Positions 19,382-26,949 of a DNA stretch of 33,356 nt are shown here, piece after piece. The translations under genes were made by a program, and so were the position numbers. The stretch covers positions 1 through 33,356 of the forward strand of contig CADCTD010000179.1 of NCBI GenBank assembly GCA_902805545.1, given 5' to 3'. Numbering within the stretch: position 1 is the first letter of the stretch; each line of letters begins with the position of its first letter. Under the pieces are notes generated by a model. That model made no database searches. It worked only from the letters and a program-made list of their open reading frames with translations, and was not told the DNA's origin. This stretch comes from an uncultured Craurococcus sp. (GTDB lineage Bacteria; Pseudomonadota; Alphaproteobacteria; Acetobacterales; Acetobacteraceae).

Positions 19382-19942
19382 TTGGCTAATTTTTTCGAAA
19401 CCTTTTCCCATGGCGTCGGCAAGCTGAACCACACCTGGGGCAAAATCGACACCAGCGTGGCCGGGCAGGTCACGCTGACCGGGTATTCGGGCATCATGCA
19501 GTGGCCCTCGGGCGCGAGCGCCGGCAATGGCTATGGACATTATGAGGTGGTCGCGGCGCTGAAGGGCAACCAGGCGGGCTCCGCCGTGATGCTCTGGCCG
19601 GGCAACGACAAGTGGCCGGGCAACGAGATGGACCTGGCCGAGATCCATAACGGCTACGTCTACGGCACCGCGCACCACAAGACCGCAAGCGGCGGCGATG
19701 GCTACCGCACCGCGATCTACCACGGCATCGACGAGAGCAAGCCGCACAAGTACACGCTGGACTGGACGCCAGGGAAGATCGTCCTCGGGGTGGATGGCCA
19801 TACCTTCGGCACCATCACCAGGAATGTCGGCAAGGACTTCGAGCATGGCGGGATCGATTCCGTCTTCGGCATGCTGAACAACAATTCCAAGACCTCGCTG
19901 ACGGTCTACGAGGTCAGCTACACGGATACCTGGATCGGCTGA
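19382..19942 (+). CDS. Glycoside hydrolase family 16 (endo-beta-glucanase-like)
   Basis: A 186-residue GH16 domain of concanavalin-like jelly-roll fold. The catalytic signature EMDLAE at residues 82-87 supplies the nucleophile Glu82 and acid/base Glu87, and LDWTPGKIVLGVDG is the usual later strand. The likely substrates are beta-1,3/1,4-glucans or an exopolysaccharide. There is no N-terminal signal peptide and the domain is essentially the whole protein. It may therefore be exported by a non-Sec route (type I secretion, as with some rhizobial glycanases) or act internally. The start is TTG with GGAGGG eight bases upstream. It sits alone between an MFS gene and dnaB and may be acquired. Confidence 0.85.
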   Translation: MANFFETFSHGVGKLNHTWGKIDTSVAGQVTLTGYSGIMQWPSGASAGNGYGHYEVVAALKGNQAGSAVMLWPGNDKWPGNEMDLAEIHNGYVYGTAHHKTASGGDGYRTAIYHGIDESKPHKYTLDWTPGKIVLGVDGHTFGTITRNVGKDFEHGGIDSVFGMLNNNSKTSLTVYEVSYTDTWIG

Positions 19943-19964
19943 GCCCGCGACCGGGAAGCCACGC

Positions 19965-19991
19965 CGGGGGCAGCCGCTGAGGTTGCCCCCG
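19965..19991 (+). terminator. Hairpin after GH16 gene
   Basis: A perfect 8-base stem (CGGGGGCA and TGCCCCCG) with an 11-base loop lies 23 bases after the GH16 stop. It lacks a U-tract, ending where the DnaA box begins. It separates the GH16 transcript from dnaB. Confidence 0.55.
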
Positions 19992-20040
19992 TTATCCACA
20001 GACATCCCCATGATCCACAGCCGTCCGACTGGGCTAGACT
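19992..20040 (+). promoter_or_regulatory. dnaB promoter region with DnaA boxes
   Basis: A perfect DnaA-box consensus TTATCCACA (19992-20000) is followed 19 bases later by TGATCCACA (20011-20019), one mismatch away. The second overlaps a possible -35 (20011-20016), 18 bases from TAGACT (20035-20040), a 4/6 match to the -10. A transcript would begin about at the dnaB ATG (20047). The boxes are plainly seen; control by DnaA is inferred. Confidence 0.55.
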
Positions 20041-20046
20041 GGCGTC

Positions 20047-21573
20047 ATGAACACCATGGACCCGTCCGCCCCTTTCGCCGGCCTCGATGGCGGCCTGCTG
20101 GGCCTCTCGCAGAGGCTGCCGCCCTCCAACCTCCAGGCGGAACAGGCGCTGCTCGGCGCGCTGCTGGCCAACAACAAGGCCTATGAACGGGTTTCCGAAT
20201 TCCTCGCGCCCGAGCATTTCGCCGATGCGGTGAACGGGCGGATCTTCCGCGCCATCCAGCGGCGGATCGAGGCGGGGCAGCTCGCCGATGTCGTGACCCT
20301 CAGGCCGGAATTCGAGCATTCCGGCCTGCTCGACGAGGTGGGCGGCCCGGCCTACCTCGCCCAGCTCCTCTCGGCCATGATCGGCATCATCAATGCCGGC
20401 GAATACGGCCGGATGATCCACGACGCCTGGCTGCGCCGGCAGCTGGTCGATGTGGGCGAGGAGGTGGTGAACCGCGCCTTCGGCGCCGAGGCCGAGCTCG
20501 ATGCCAAGGCGCAGCTCGAGGCGGCCGAGCAGCGGCTCTTCGACCTCGCCAAGGATGGCGGCTCGGAGGGCGGGTTCGTCACCTTCGAGCGGGCGCTGAC
20601 CGATGCCGTGCTGGCCGCCGAGCGCGCCTTCTCGACGCCGGGCGGCGTCTCCGGTCTCTCCTCCGGCCTGCGCGACCTCGATGCCAAGACCGGCGGCCTG
20701 CATGGCTCGGACCTGCTGATCCTCGCCGGCCGCCCCGGCATGGGCAAGACGGCGCTCGCCACCAAGGTCGCCTTCGGCGCCGCCCAGGCCCTGGTGCGGG
20801 AGGCGCGGGAGAAGGGCCCCGACGTGCAGCCGCGCGGCACCGTCGCGATCTTCTCGCTCGAGATGAGCGCCGACCAGCTCGCCACCCGCCTGCTCTCCGA
20901 GGCCTCGCGCATCTCGGGCGACAAAATCCGCCGCGGCGACATCTCGCAGCGCGACTTCGACCGCTTCGTCGAGGTGAGCCGCGAACTGGCGACCCTGCCG
21001 CTGGTCATCGACGACACGCCGGCCATCACCATCTCGGCGCTCCGCACCCGCTGCCGCCGGCTCAAGCGGACGCGGGGGCTCGAATTCATCGTCGTCGACT
21101 ACCTCCAGCTCATGCGGCCGGCGGCGGGAACGCGGCCGGAGAGCCGGGTGCTCGAGATCTCGATGATCACCCAGGGGCTCAAGGCCATTGCAAAAGAGCT
21201 GTCGGTGCCGGTGATGGCGCTCTCCCAGCTCTCCCGCGCCGTCGAGCAGCGGGAGGACAAGCGGCCGCAACTCTCCGACCTGCGCGAGTCCGGCTCGATC
21301 GAGCAGGACGCCGACATGGTCATGTTCGTCTACCGCGACGAGTACTACCTGCAGCAGCGCCAGCCGAAGGATGTCGGCTTCGACAAGGCGGACGACTTCG
21401 GCGAGGCGACCGCCAAGTGGCAGCAGGAGATGGAGCGCGTCCACAACCGGGCCGACCTGATCATCGCCAAGCAGCGCCATGGCCCGACCGGGACCATCCC
21501 GCTCTTCTTCGAGGCGGAGTTCACCCGCTTCGGCGACCTGGACCAGGCGCATATCGGCCATGACGGGTATTGA
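20047..21573 (+). CDS. dnaB: Replicative DNA helicase DnaB
   Basis: Hexameric 5'-3' helicase that unwinds DNA at the replication fork. At 508 residues it has the N-terminal DnaB domain (LPPSNLQAEQALLGALL), a linker, and the RecA-like C-terminal domain with Walker A GRPGMGKT at 228-235. FSLEMSADQLATRLL, VVDYLQLM (Walker B) and LSQLSRAVEQREDKRPQLSDLRESGSIEQDAD are also present. No intein is visible. The ATG at 20047 has no Shine-Dalgarno, and the proposed -10 is only six bases away, consistent with a leaderless mRNA. The 3' end overlaps alr by 14 bases. Confidence 0.97.
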   Translation: MNTMDPSAPFAGLDGGLLGLSQRLPPSNLQAEQALLGALLANNKAYERVSEFLAPEHFADAVNGRIFRAIQRRIEAGQLADVVTLRPEFEHSGLLDEVGGPAYLAQLLSAMIGIINAGEYGRMIHDAWLRRQLVDVGEEVVNRAFGAEAELDAKAQLEAAEQRLFDLAKDGGSEGGFVTFERALTDAVLAAERAFSTPGGVSGLSSGLRDLDAKTGGLHGSDLLILAGRPGMGKTALATKVAFGAAQALVREAREKGPDVQPRGTVAIFSLEMSADQLATRLLSEASRISGDKIRRGDISQRDFDRFVEVSRELATLPLVIDDTPAITISALRTRCRRLKRTRGLEFIVVDYLQLMRPAAGTRPESRVLEISMITQGLKAIAKELSVPVMALSQLSRAVEQREDKRPQLSDLRESGSIEQDADMVMFVYRDEYYLQQRQPKDVGFDKADDFGEATAKWQQEMERVHNRADLIIAKQRHGPTGTIPLFFEAEFTRFGDLDQAHIGHDGY

Positions 21574-22636
21574 GGGCGTCCTCACCGTCGATCTCGGCGC
21601 GGTCGCCGCCAACTGGAGCCAGCTTGCCGCCGCGGCGCCGGGGGATGTCGGCGCGGCGGTGAAGGCGGATGGCTATGGGCTCGGCGCGGCGCCGGTCGCC
21701 CGCGCCCTGCTGGCGGCCGGGTGCCGGCATTTCTTCGTGGCCCACTTGGCCGAGGGCCTGGCGGTGCGGGAGGCGATCGGGCCGGGGCCGATGGTCGCCG
21801 TGCTGAACGGCTTTCCGCCCGGGGCGGAGGGCGGCGAGGGGCTGATGCCGGTGCTGAACGGGCTGGCGGATGCCGCGGCCTGGACGGCGGCGGCGCGGCA
21901 GGCGGGGCGGGCGCTGCCGGCCATCCTGCATGTCGATACCGGCATGGCGCGGCTCGGCCTCGATGCGGGGGAAGTCGAGCGGGTGGCGGCCGACCACGGC
22001 CTGCTGGCCGGGCTCGACCTCCGCTACGTGATGACGCACCTGGCCTGCGCCGATGCGCCGGAGCATCCGCTGAATGCGGAGCAGGCGCGGCGCTTCCGGG
22101 CCGCCTGCGTGCGCCTGCCGCCGGCGCCGCGGAGCTTCGCCAACTCAGCCGGGCTCTTCCTCGGGCCGGAATTCGGCAGCGATCTGGGGCGGCCGGGCTG
22201 TGCCCTCTACGGCATCAACCCGACCCCCGGGCGGGCCAACCCGATGCGGCAGGTGGTCCGGCTGGAGGCGCCGATCCTCCAGGTGCGGGAGATTCCGGCA
22301 GGCGCGTCAGTGGGTTACGGGGCGAGCTGGACCGCCCTGCGCCCCTCCCGGATTGCCACGGTTGCCGCCGGGTATGCGGATGGCTACCTTCGCGCCCTCT
22401 CGGGGCGGGCTGCCGGCATCCTCGCCGGTCGGCCCGTGCCCCTGGTTGGCCGGGTGTCCATGGATCTGATTACCTTCGACGTGACCGATATGCCGCTGCC
22501 GTCGCCCGGGGACCGGATCGGGCTGATCGGCCCCGGGCAGACGCCGGATGACCTGGCTTTCGCCGCCGGCACCATCGGCTACGAGATCCTGACCTCGCTC
22601 GGCGCCCGCTACCGCCGCGACCATATCGGCGCCTGA
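21560..22636 (+). CDS. alr: Alanine racemase
   Basis: PLP-dependent enzyme converting L- to D-alanine for peptidoglycan. The 358-residue protein shows the PLP lysine at about 35 (AVKADGYGLG), the second catalytic base Tyr at about 253 (VGYGASW), HVDTGMARLG, and the C-terminal domain with GRVSMDLITFDVTD. The start ATG lies inside the dnaB 3' end in another frame, so the genes are translationally linked. The TGA overlaps the mlaE ATG as TGATG. A dnaB-alr pairing is common in Alphaproteobacteria. Confidence 0.96.
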   Translation: MTGIEGVLTVDLGAVAANWSQLAAAAPGDVGAAVKADGYGLGAAPVARALLAAGCRHFFVAHLAEGLAVREAIGPGPMVAVLNGFPPGAEGGEGLMPVLNGLADAAAWTAAARQAGRALPAILHVDTGMARLGLDAGEVERVAADHGLLAGLDLRYVMTHLACADAPEHPLNAEQARRFRAACVRLPPAPRSFANSAGLFLGPEFGSDLGRPGCALYGINPTPGRANPMRQVVRLEAPILQVREIPAGASVGYGASWTALRPSRIATVAAGYADGYLRALSGRAAGILAGRPVPLVGRVSMDLITFDVTDMPLPSPGDRIGLIGPGQTPDDLAFAAGTIGYEILTSLGARYRRDHIGA

Positions 22637-23424
22637 TGGCGGCCATCCTGCTCGATCCGCTCGCGGCCATTGGCCGCGGCACGCTCGGCGCCTGCCGGGC
22701 GATCGGCGATGTCGCCCTCTTCGCAATCGAGGCGGTGAGCCATCTGGTGCGGCCGCCCTTCTACGGCCGGCTGTTCTGGCGGGCCTTCGTCGAGGTCGCC
22801 TGGTTCTCGCTGCCGGTGGTGGCGCTGACCGCGGTCTTCACCGGCATGGTCCTCGCCCTGCAGAGCTACACCGGCTTCGCCCGCTTCAACGCGCAGAGCG
22901 CCATCGCCAGCGTCGTCGTCATCTCCCTGGTGCGCGAGCTCGGGCCGGTGCTGGCGGCGCTGATGGTCGCCGGGCGCATCGGCGCCAGCTTCGCCGCCGA
23001 GATCGGCACCATGCGCGTCACCGACCAGATCGACGCGCTGACCACCCTCTCGACCAACCCGATGAAGTACCTGGTGGCCCCGCGGCTGCTGGCGGCGACC
23101 ATCGCCCTGCCGCTGCTCGTGCTCGTCGCCGACATCCTCGGCGTGATGGGCGGCTGGCTGATCGGCACGCTGAAGCTCGGCTTCGTCTCGGCCGCCTACC
23201 TGAAATCGACCTTCGACTTCCTCGAGACCGGGGACGTGATCTCGGGCCTCGTCAAGGCGGCGGTCTTCGGCTTCATCATCGCGCTGATGGGCACCTGGTG
23301 CGGCTATCGCAGCAAGGGCGGCGCGCAGGGCGTGGGCGGGGCGACGACCAAGGCGGTGGTCGCCTCCTCCATCCTCATCCTCGCGCTCGACTACGTGCTG
23401 ACCGAGATCTTCTTCGCGCAATGA
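22636..23424 (+). CDS. mlaE: MlaE-family ABC transporter permease
   Basis: Inner-membrane permease of the Mla-type (MCE-associated) phospholipid transport system that maintains outer-membrane lipid asymmetry. It has 262 residues with five to six hydrophobic segments, a conserved central region (VRELGPVLAALMVAGRIGASFAAEIGTMRVTDQIDAL) diagnostic of MlaE, and the C-terminal GYRSKGGAQGVGGATTKAVV. It overlaps both alr (TGATG) and mlaF (ATGA). The periplasmic MCE component MlaD and the MlaB and MlaC proteins are not in the window. Confidence 0.94.
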   Translation: MAAILLDPLAAIGRGTLGACRAIGDVALFAIEAVSHLVRPPFYGRLFWRAFVEVAWFSLPVVALTAVFTGMVLALQSYTGFARFNAQSAIASVVVISLVRELGPVLAALMVAGRIGASFAAEIGTMRVTDQIDALTTLSTNPMKYLVAPRLLAATIALPLLVLVADILGVMGGWLIGTLKLGFVSAAYLKSTFDFLETGDVISGLVKAAVFGFIIALMGTWCGYRSKGGAQGVGGATTKAVVASSILILALDYVLTEIFFAQ

Positions 23425-24263
23425 GCAACGGATCCGACGACCGCAGGGCGCAGGCGGAGCCGAGCACCGGAGGCCTGAGCCGGTCCGCCATGACCAACAC
23501 CCCCAAGATCCGCATGCGTGGCGTGAGGAAGGCCTTCGGGCCGAAGCGCGTGCTTGACGGCGTCGACCTCGACGTCGCGGCGGGGCAGGGGATGGTGATC
23601 CTCGGCGGCTCCGGCTCCGGCAAGTCGGTGACGATCAAGTGCATCCTCGGGCTGATCGAGCCGGAGGAAGGCGTGATCGAGATCGACGGCGTCGACGTGC
23701 TCACGCTGCCGCGGCGGGAGCGGGAGGCGCTCGGCGACCGCATCGGCATGCTGTTCCAGAACGGCGCGCTCTTCGACAGCCTCCCCGTCTGGGAGAATGT
23801 CTGCTTCAAGCTGCTGGCGCAGAACCGCATCACGCGTGCCGGGGCACGCGACCGGGCGGTGGAGGTGCTGGCGCAGGTGGGCCTCGCCGAGACGGTCGGC
23901 GACCTCTCGCCGGCGGAGCTCTCGGGCGGGATGCAGAAGCGCGTGGCGCTGGCCCGCGCCATCGCGGCGCGGCCGGACATCATCTTCTTCGACGAGCCGA
24001 CCACGGGGCTCGACCCGATCATGGGCGCGGTGATCGACGGGCTGATCGTCGACTGCGTGACGCGCCTCGGCGCGACCGCGGTCTCCATCACCCATGACAT
24101 GGCGAGCGCGCGGCGGATCGGCGAGACGGCGGCGATGATCCACAAGGGACGGATCGTCTGGACCGGGCCGGCCGGCAATCTCGGCCACAGCGGCAATGCC
24201 ATGGTCGACCAATTCGCCAATGGCCAGCGGGAAGGGCCGATCCAGATGGAGTTGCGGCGGTAG
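23421..24263 (+). CDS. mlaF: MlaF-family ABC transporter ATP-binding protein
   Basis: ATPase partner of MlaE. Walker A GGSGSGKS is at about 62-69, the Q-loop in GMLFQNGALFDSL is typical of MlaF, the signature is LSGGMQKRVALARAI, Walker B is IIFFDEPTTGLDP and the H-loop is SITHD. The 280 residues include a polar N-terminal extension. The ATG at 23421 overlaps the mlaE stop (ATGA); an internal ATG at 23490 would remove the extension and match the usual length. No mlaD follows, so the MCE subunit must be encoded elsewhere or be missing. Confidence 0.93.
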   Translation: MSNGSDDRRAQAEPSTGGLSRSAMTNTPKIRMRGVRKAFGPKRVLDGVDLDVAAGQGMVILGGSGSGKSVTIKCILGLIEPEEGVIEIDGVDVLTLPRREREALGDRIGMLFQNGALFDSLPVWENVCFKLLAQNRITRAGARDRAVEVLAQVGLAETVGDLSPAELSGGMQKRVALARAIAARPDIIFFDEPTTGLDPIMGAVIDGLIVDCVTRLGATAVSITHDMASARRIGETAAMIHKGRIVWTGPAGNLGHSGNAMVDQFANGQREGPIQMELRR

Positions 24264-24341
24264 ACATCGCCCCTCGGCTCTGCCTTCATTTCCGCCGTCG
24301 AGGTCGCCATCAGCAGCGGCCCGGATCGAGGAGGCTGGCCG

Positions 24342-24551
24342 ATGACACCGTCCGAGCGCGAGCAGGTGAAGACCGACCTGCAGGCCTATGTCGCGCAACA
24401 TGGCCTCAGCATCCATGACCTGGCCGCCCGGATGAAATCCAGCGGCCGGAAGGTCGATTCCAAGATCCTGCACCGCTTCCTCGACCGCGGCCTGCTGGTC
24501 GACGACACGGTGCTCGCGGTCTATCGCGGCTTCGTGGACCGGCCGGGCTGA
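24342..24551 (+). CDS. Small hypothetical protein, possibly helix-turn-helix
   Basis: A 69-residue protein not recognised as a named family. GAGGAGG lies seven to eight bases before the ATG, codon use is typical of the genome, and an intrinsic terminator begins over its stop codon, all of which support a real gene. The sequence is polar and helical in character: a KTDLQAYVAQHGLSIHDLAARM stretch resembles the first helices of a small DNA-binding fold, followed by LHRFLDRGLLVDD. No signal peptide or membrane helix is seen. It may be an independent unit after mlaF, 78 bases upstream. Confidence 0.65.
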   Translation: MTPSEREQVKTDLQAYVAQHGLSIHDLAARMKSSGRKVDSKILHRFLDRGLLVDDTVLAVYRGFVDRPG

Positions 24552-24568
24552 GGCCTCCGGCCGCTTTT
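24540..24568 (+). terminator. Intrinsic terminator after small protein gene
   Basis: A 7-base perfect stem, CGGCCGG and CCGGCCG, with a 10-base loop is followed by CTTTT. The stem starts just before the stop codon of the 69-residue gene. Confidence 0.7.
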
Positions 24569-24651
24569 CCTCGCTTTCCGCACCGAACGCGGCGCATCCT
24601 CCCCCGGCCGGGCCCCCGCCTGGCCAAGCCCGATCCTGGGAGGAACAAAGC

Positions 24652-25974
24652 ATGCACGACCTCACCCGCAGGGCGACGCTCGCCCTCGGTGCCGCGGCGC
24701 TCGCCGGCCCGGCCTTCGGCCAATCCGCCATCCCGCGCCGCGAGGTGGCGGCGCCGCGCCTGCCGCCGGAGCAGGGGGCGAGCCTCCGCGTCATCCGCCC
24801 GGCGCGCTTCGTCGAGCCGGATGAGGTGATCTTCCGGCGAAATGCCCAGGCTTTCCAGGACAGGTACAACATCCCCGTCCGGGTCGATTTCGTCGGCTGG
24901 GAGGATCTCCGGCCGCAGACCGCGGTCGTCGCCAATACAGGCAGCGGGCCGGATGTCGTCATCGGCTGGGGCGACGACCCGCATGTCTATGCGGACAAGG
25001 TCCTCGAGGTCTCGGACATCGCCGAGTATCTCGGCCAGCGCTATGGCGGCTGGACCTTCCTCGCCGAGAAATTCGGCAGGAAGGACCGCTCGCAGACCTG
25101 GCTCGGCCTGCCGATCGGCGGCAATATCGGGCCGGCCACCTACCGCATCTCGGCGGTGAAGGAGGCCGGGTTCGACGCCATCCCGGAGGACCATGCGGGC
25201 TTCCTGAGGCTCTGCCAGGGGCTGCGGCAGGCGGGCAAGCCGCCGGGCTTCGCCCTCGGCAACGCGGTGGGCGACGGCAACGGCTTCGCGCAGTGGCTGC
25301 TCTGGTCGCACGGCGCCATGCTGGTCGACGAGGAGGGCAAGGTCGCCATCAACAGCCGCGAGACGGTGGCGGCGCTGACCTACCTGAAGGACCTCTTCCC
25401 GACCTTCATCAACGGCACGCTCTCCTGGTCGGACGTCTCCAACAACCGCGCCTTCGCGTCCCAGGACATCTGGCTGACGGCGAACGGCGTCTCGCTCTAC
25501 TTCGCCGTCAAGAACGACCCGAACACCCGGGCGATCGCCGAGGACATGAACCACGCGCCGATGCCCAAAGGCCTGGCCGCCGCGCCGCCGCATTCGGCGA
25601 CGGTGATGAACGCCATGGTCTTCAGGCACACGCGCTATCCGAATGCGGCGAAGGCCTTCCTCGCCTTCATGATGGAGGCGGAGCAGTACGACCCATGGCT
25701 GGTCGGCTGCCTCGGCTACTGGGCGCATCCGCTCAATGCCTACCGGCAGAGCAGCGTCTGGGCCTCCGACCCGAAGCTTGCCGTCTTCGCCGATACGATG
25801 AACACGCCCTTCTGGAGCGGCTACCGCGGGCCGATCAGCCTCGCCTCCGGCGCGGTGGCGGCGGATTACGTGCTGATCCAGATGTGCGCCTCCGTCGCCT
25901 CCGGCCAGGCGACGCCCGAGGCCGCGGCGCGCGAGGCGGAGCGCCGGGCGAGGCGGCATTACCGCGGGGGATGA
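24652..25974 (+). CDS. ABC transporter extracellular solute-binding protein (family 1)
   Basis: A 440-residue periplasmic binding protein. The N-terminus MHDLTRRATLALGAAALAGPAFGQ has a twin arginine before a hydrophobic stretch and an AFGQ cleavage site, so export may be by Tat or Sec. The mature part shows the family 1 pattern: a first lobe with NIPVRVDFVGWEDLR and GSGPDVVIGWGDDPHVY, a hinge region, and a second lobe with the AAKAFLAFMMEAEQYDPWL segment typical of sugar-type binders. GGGAGGAA lies before the ATG. No permease or ATPase gene is adjacent, so it is an orphan here. Ligand unknown, possibly a carbohydrate. Confidence 0.88.
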   Translation: MHDLTRRATLALGAAALAGPAFGQSAIPRREVAAPRLPPEQGASLRVIRPARFVEPDEVIFRRNAQAFQDRYNIPVRVDFVGWEDLRPQTAVVANTGSGPDVVIGWGDDPHVYADKVLEVSDIAEYLGQRYGGWTFLAEKFGRKDRSQTWLGLPIGGNIGPATYRISAVKEAGFDAIPEDHAGFLRLCQGLRQAGKPPGFALGNAVGDGNGFAQWLLWSHGAMLVDEEGKVAINSRETVAALTYLKDLFPTFINGTLSWSDVSNNRAFASQDIWLTANGVSLYFAVKNDPNTRAIAEDMNHAPMPKGLAAAPPHSATVMNAMVFRHTRYPNAAKAFLAFMMEAEQYDPWLVGCLGYWAHPLNAYRQSSVWASDPKLAVFADTMNTPFWSGYRGPISLASGAVAADYVLIQMCASVASGQATPEAAAREAERRARRHYRGG

Positions 25975-26109
25975 GCGGCGGCGGGGCGGGGCCCCGCCCT
26001 CCAGCCTGGAGCGGTCTCCGTTCGACCCGGTTCACGGAACCCGCCCTGGCTGGTTGCTTGGTCGCGCAACTTACTCCGATCAGCGGCTTCCACCTGATCG
26101 GAGTTTGCT
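25975..26109. repeat. Intergenic region with several inverted repeats (possible dispersed element)
   Basis: Three palindromes lie in 130 bases: a perfect 8+8 GC palindrome (25984-25999), CTCCAG-C-CTGGAG (25999-26011), and a long 11-base stem, ACTCCGATCAG and CTGATCGGAGT, with a 10-base loop (26073-26104). The last is five bases from the stop of the convergent acyltransferase and is flanked by short A/T runs, so it may terminate both genes. The dense palindromes resemble REP-type intergenic elements; only a genome search could show whether it is repeated. Confidence 0.5.
26073..26104. terminator. Probable bidirectional terminator
   Basis: An 11-base perfect stem (26073-26083 with 26094-26104) around a 10-base loop lies between the convergent solute-binding protein and acyltransferase genes. 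Only short T/A runs flank it. Confidence 0.6.
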
Positions 26110-26949
26110 CTAGTCGAAGGCGCCGTTGCCGAGCTTCCGCTCGTAGTGCTTCGAGTACTTGTCGGTGATGAGCTCGGTCTTCACCACGATGCAGACATCG
26201 GTCGTGTTGAATTGCGGGTCGAGCACCGCTCCGTCGCCGACGAAGCCGCCGAGGCGGAGATAGCCTTTGATGAGCGGCGGCAGGTCGTTCAGCACCCCGC
26301 GGATGTCGAGCCCGGTCGGGGGCAGGCGGTCCATTGCCACGTAGCGCTCGGGGAGCGCCCGGGGGCGAAGCGCCGGCGGCGCCAGGTGATGGGCATGGAG
26401 ATAGCTCAGCGCCGGGGCCAGGGCGTCGAGGTCGGTGCCCGGCAGGCTGGCGCAGCCGAACATCACGTCGATCCGGTGGCGGAAGACATAGGCCGCGATG
26501 CCGCGCCAGAGCAGTTGCAGCGTGCCCCGGGTGCGGTGGTTGGCATCGACGCAGGAGCGGCCGAGCTCGAGGATCGGGCCGGGCAGCGCCATCAGCGGGG
26601 AGATGTCGTATTCCGCTGCGGAGTAGAAGCCGCCGGCGGCCCGTGCCGCCTCGCGCCGGATCAGCCGGTAGGTGCCGACGACGGAAGCCGGGCCCTCGCC
26701 GAGATCGTGGTCGATGACCAGGAGGTGGTCGGCGACGGCGTCGAAGGCGTCGCGGTCGCGGGCGCTGGCCTGGGTCTCGGCATCCGGATGGGCACCCATC
26801 TCCTCGTAGAAGACGCGGAAGCGGAGCGCCTGGGCGGCATCCACCTCCTCCGCCGTCTCGGCGACGCGGACGCCGAGATTGCCGGCGCGGAGCTCGCCGA
26901 AGCCGGGGCCGAACGGGGGTGCTGCGGCCGCGAGCGGGCCGCTGCTCAT
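26110..26949 (-). CDS. OlsB-like GNAT N-acyltransferase
   Basis: A 279-residue acyltransferase of the hemolysin-like/OlsB family, whose best-known members transfer a 3-hydroxyacyl chain from ACP to ornithine as the first step of ornithine lipid synthesis. The N-terminal VRVAETAEEVDAAQALRFRVFYEEMG, the VGTYRLIRR strand, LELGRSCVDANHRTRGTLQLLWRGIAAYV and the MFGCASLPG segment are all family hallmarks. It lacks a second OlsA-type domain, and no olsA is nearby. The ATG overlaps the fur stop as ATGA, so it is probably cotranscribed with fur. The lipid product is inferred, not proven. Confidence 0.88.
   Translation of the reverse strand: MSSGPLAAAAPPFGPGFGELRAGNLGVRVAETAEEVDAAQALRFRVFYEEMGAHPDAETQASARDRDAFDAVADHLLVIDHDLGEGPASVVGTYRLIRREAARAAGGFYSAAEYDISPLMALPGPILELGRSCVDANHRTRGTLQLLWRGIAAYVFRHRIDVMFGCASLPGTDLDALAPALSYLHAHHLAPPALRPRALPERYVAMDRLPPTGLDIRGVLNDLPPLIKGYLRLGGFVGDGAVLDPQFNTTDVCIVVKTELITDKYSKHYERKLGNGAFD

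Noticed and set aside
19992-20019. Chromosomal replication origin suggested by DnaA boxes
   Set aside because: Only two boxes are present, there is no AT-rich unwinding element, and dnaA, hemE, parAB and similar origin-linked genes are absent; a promoter role is more likely.
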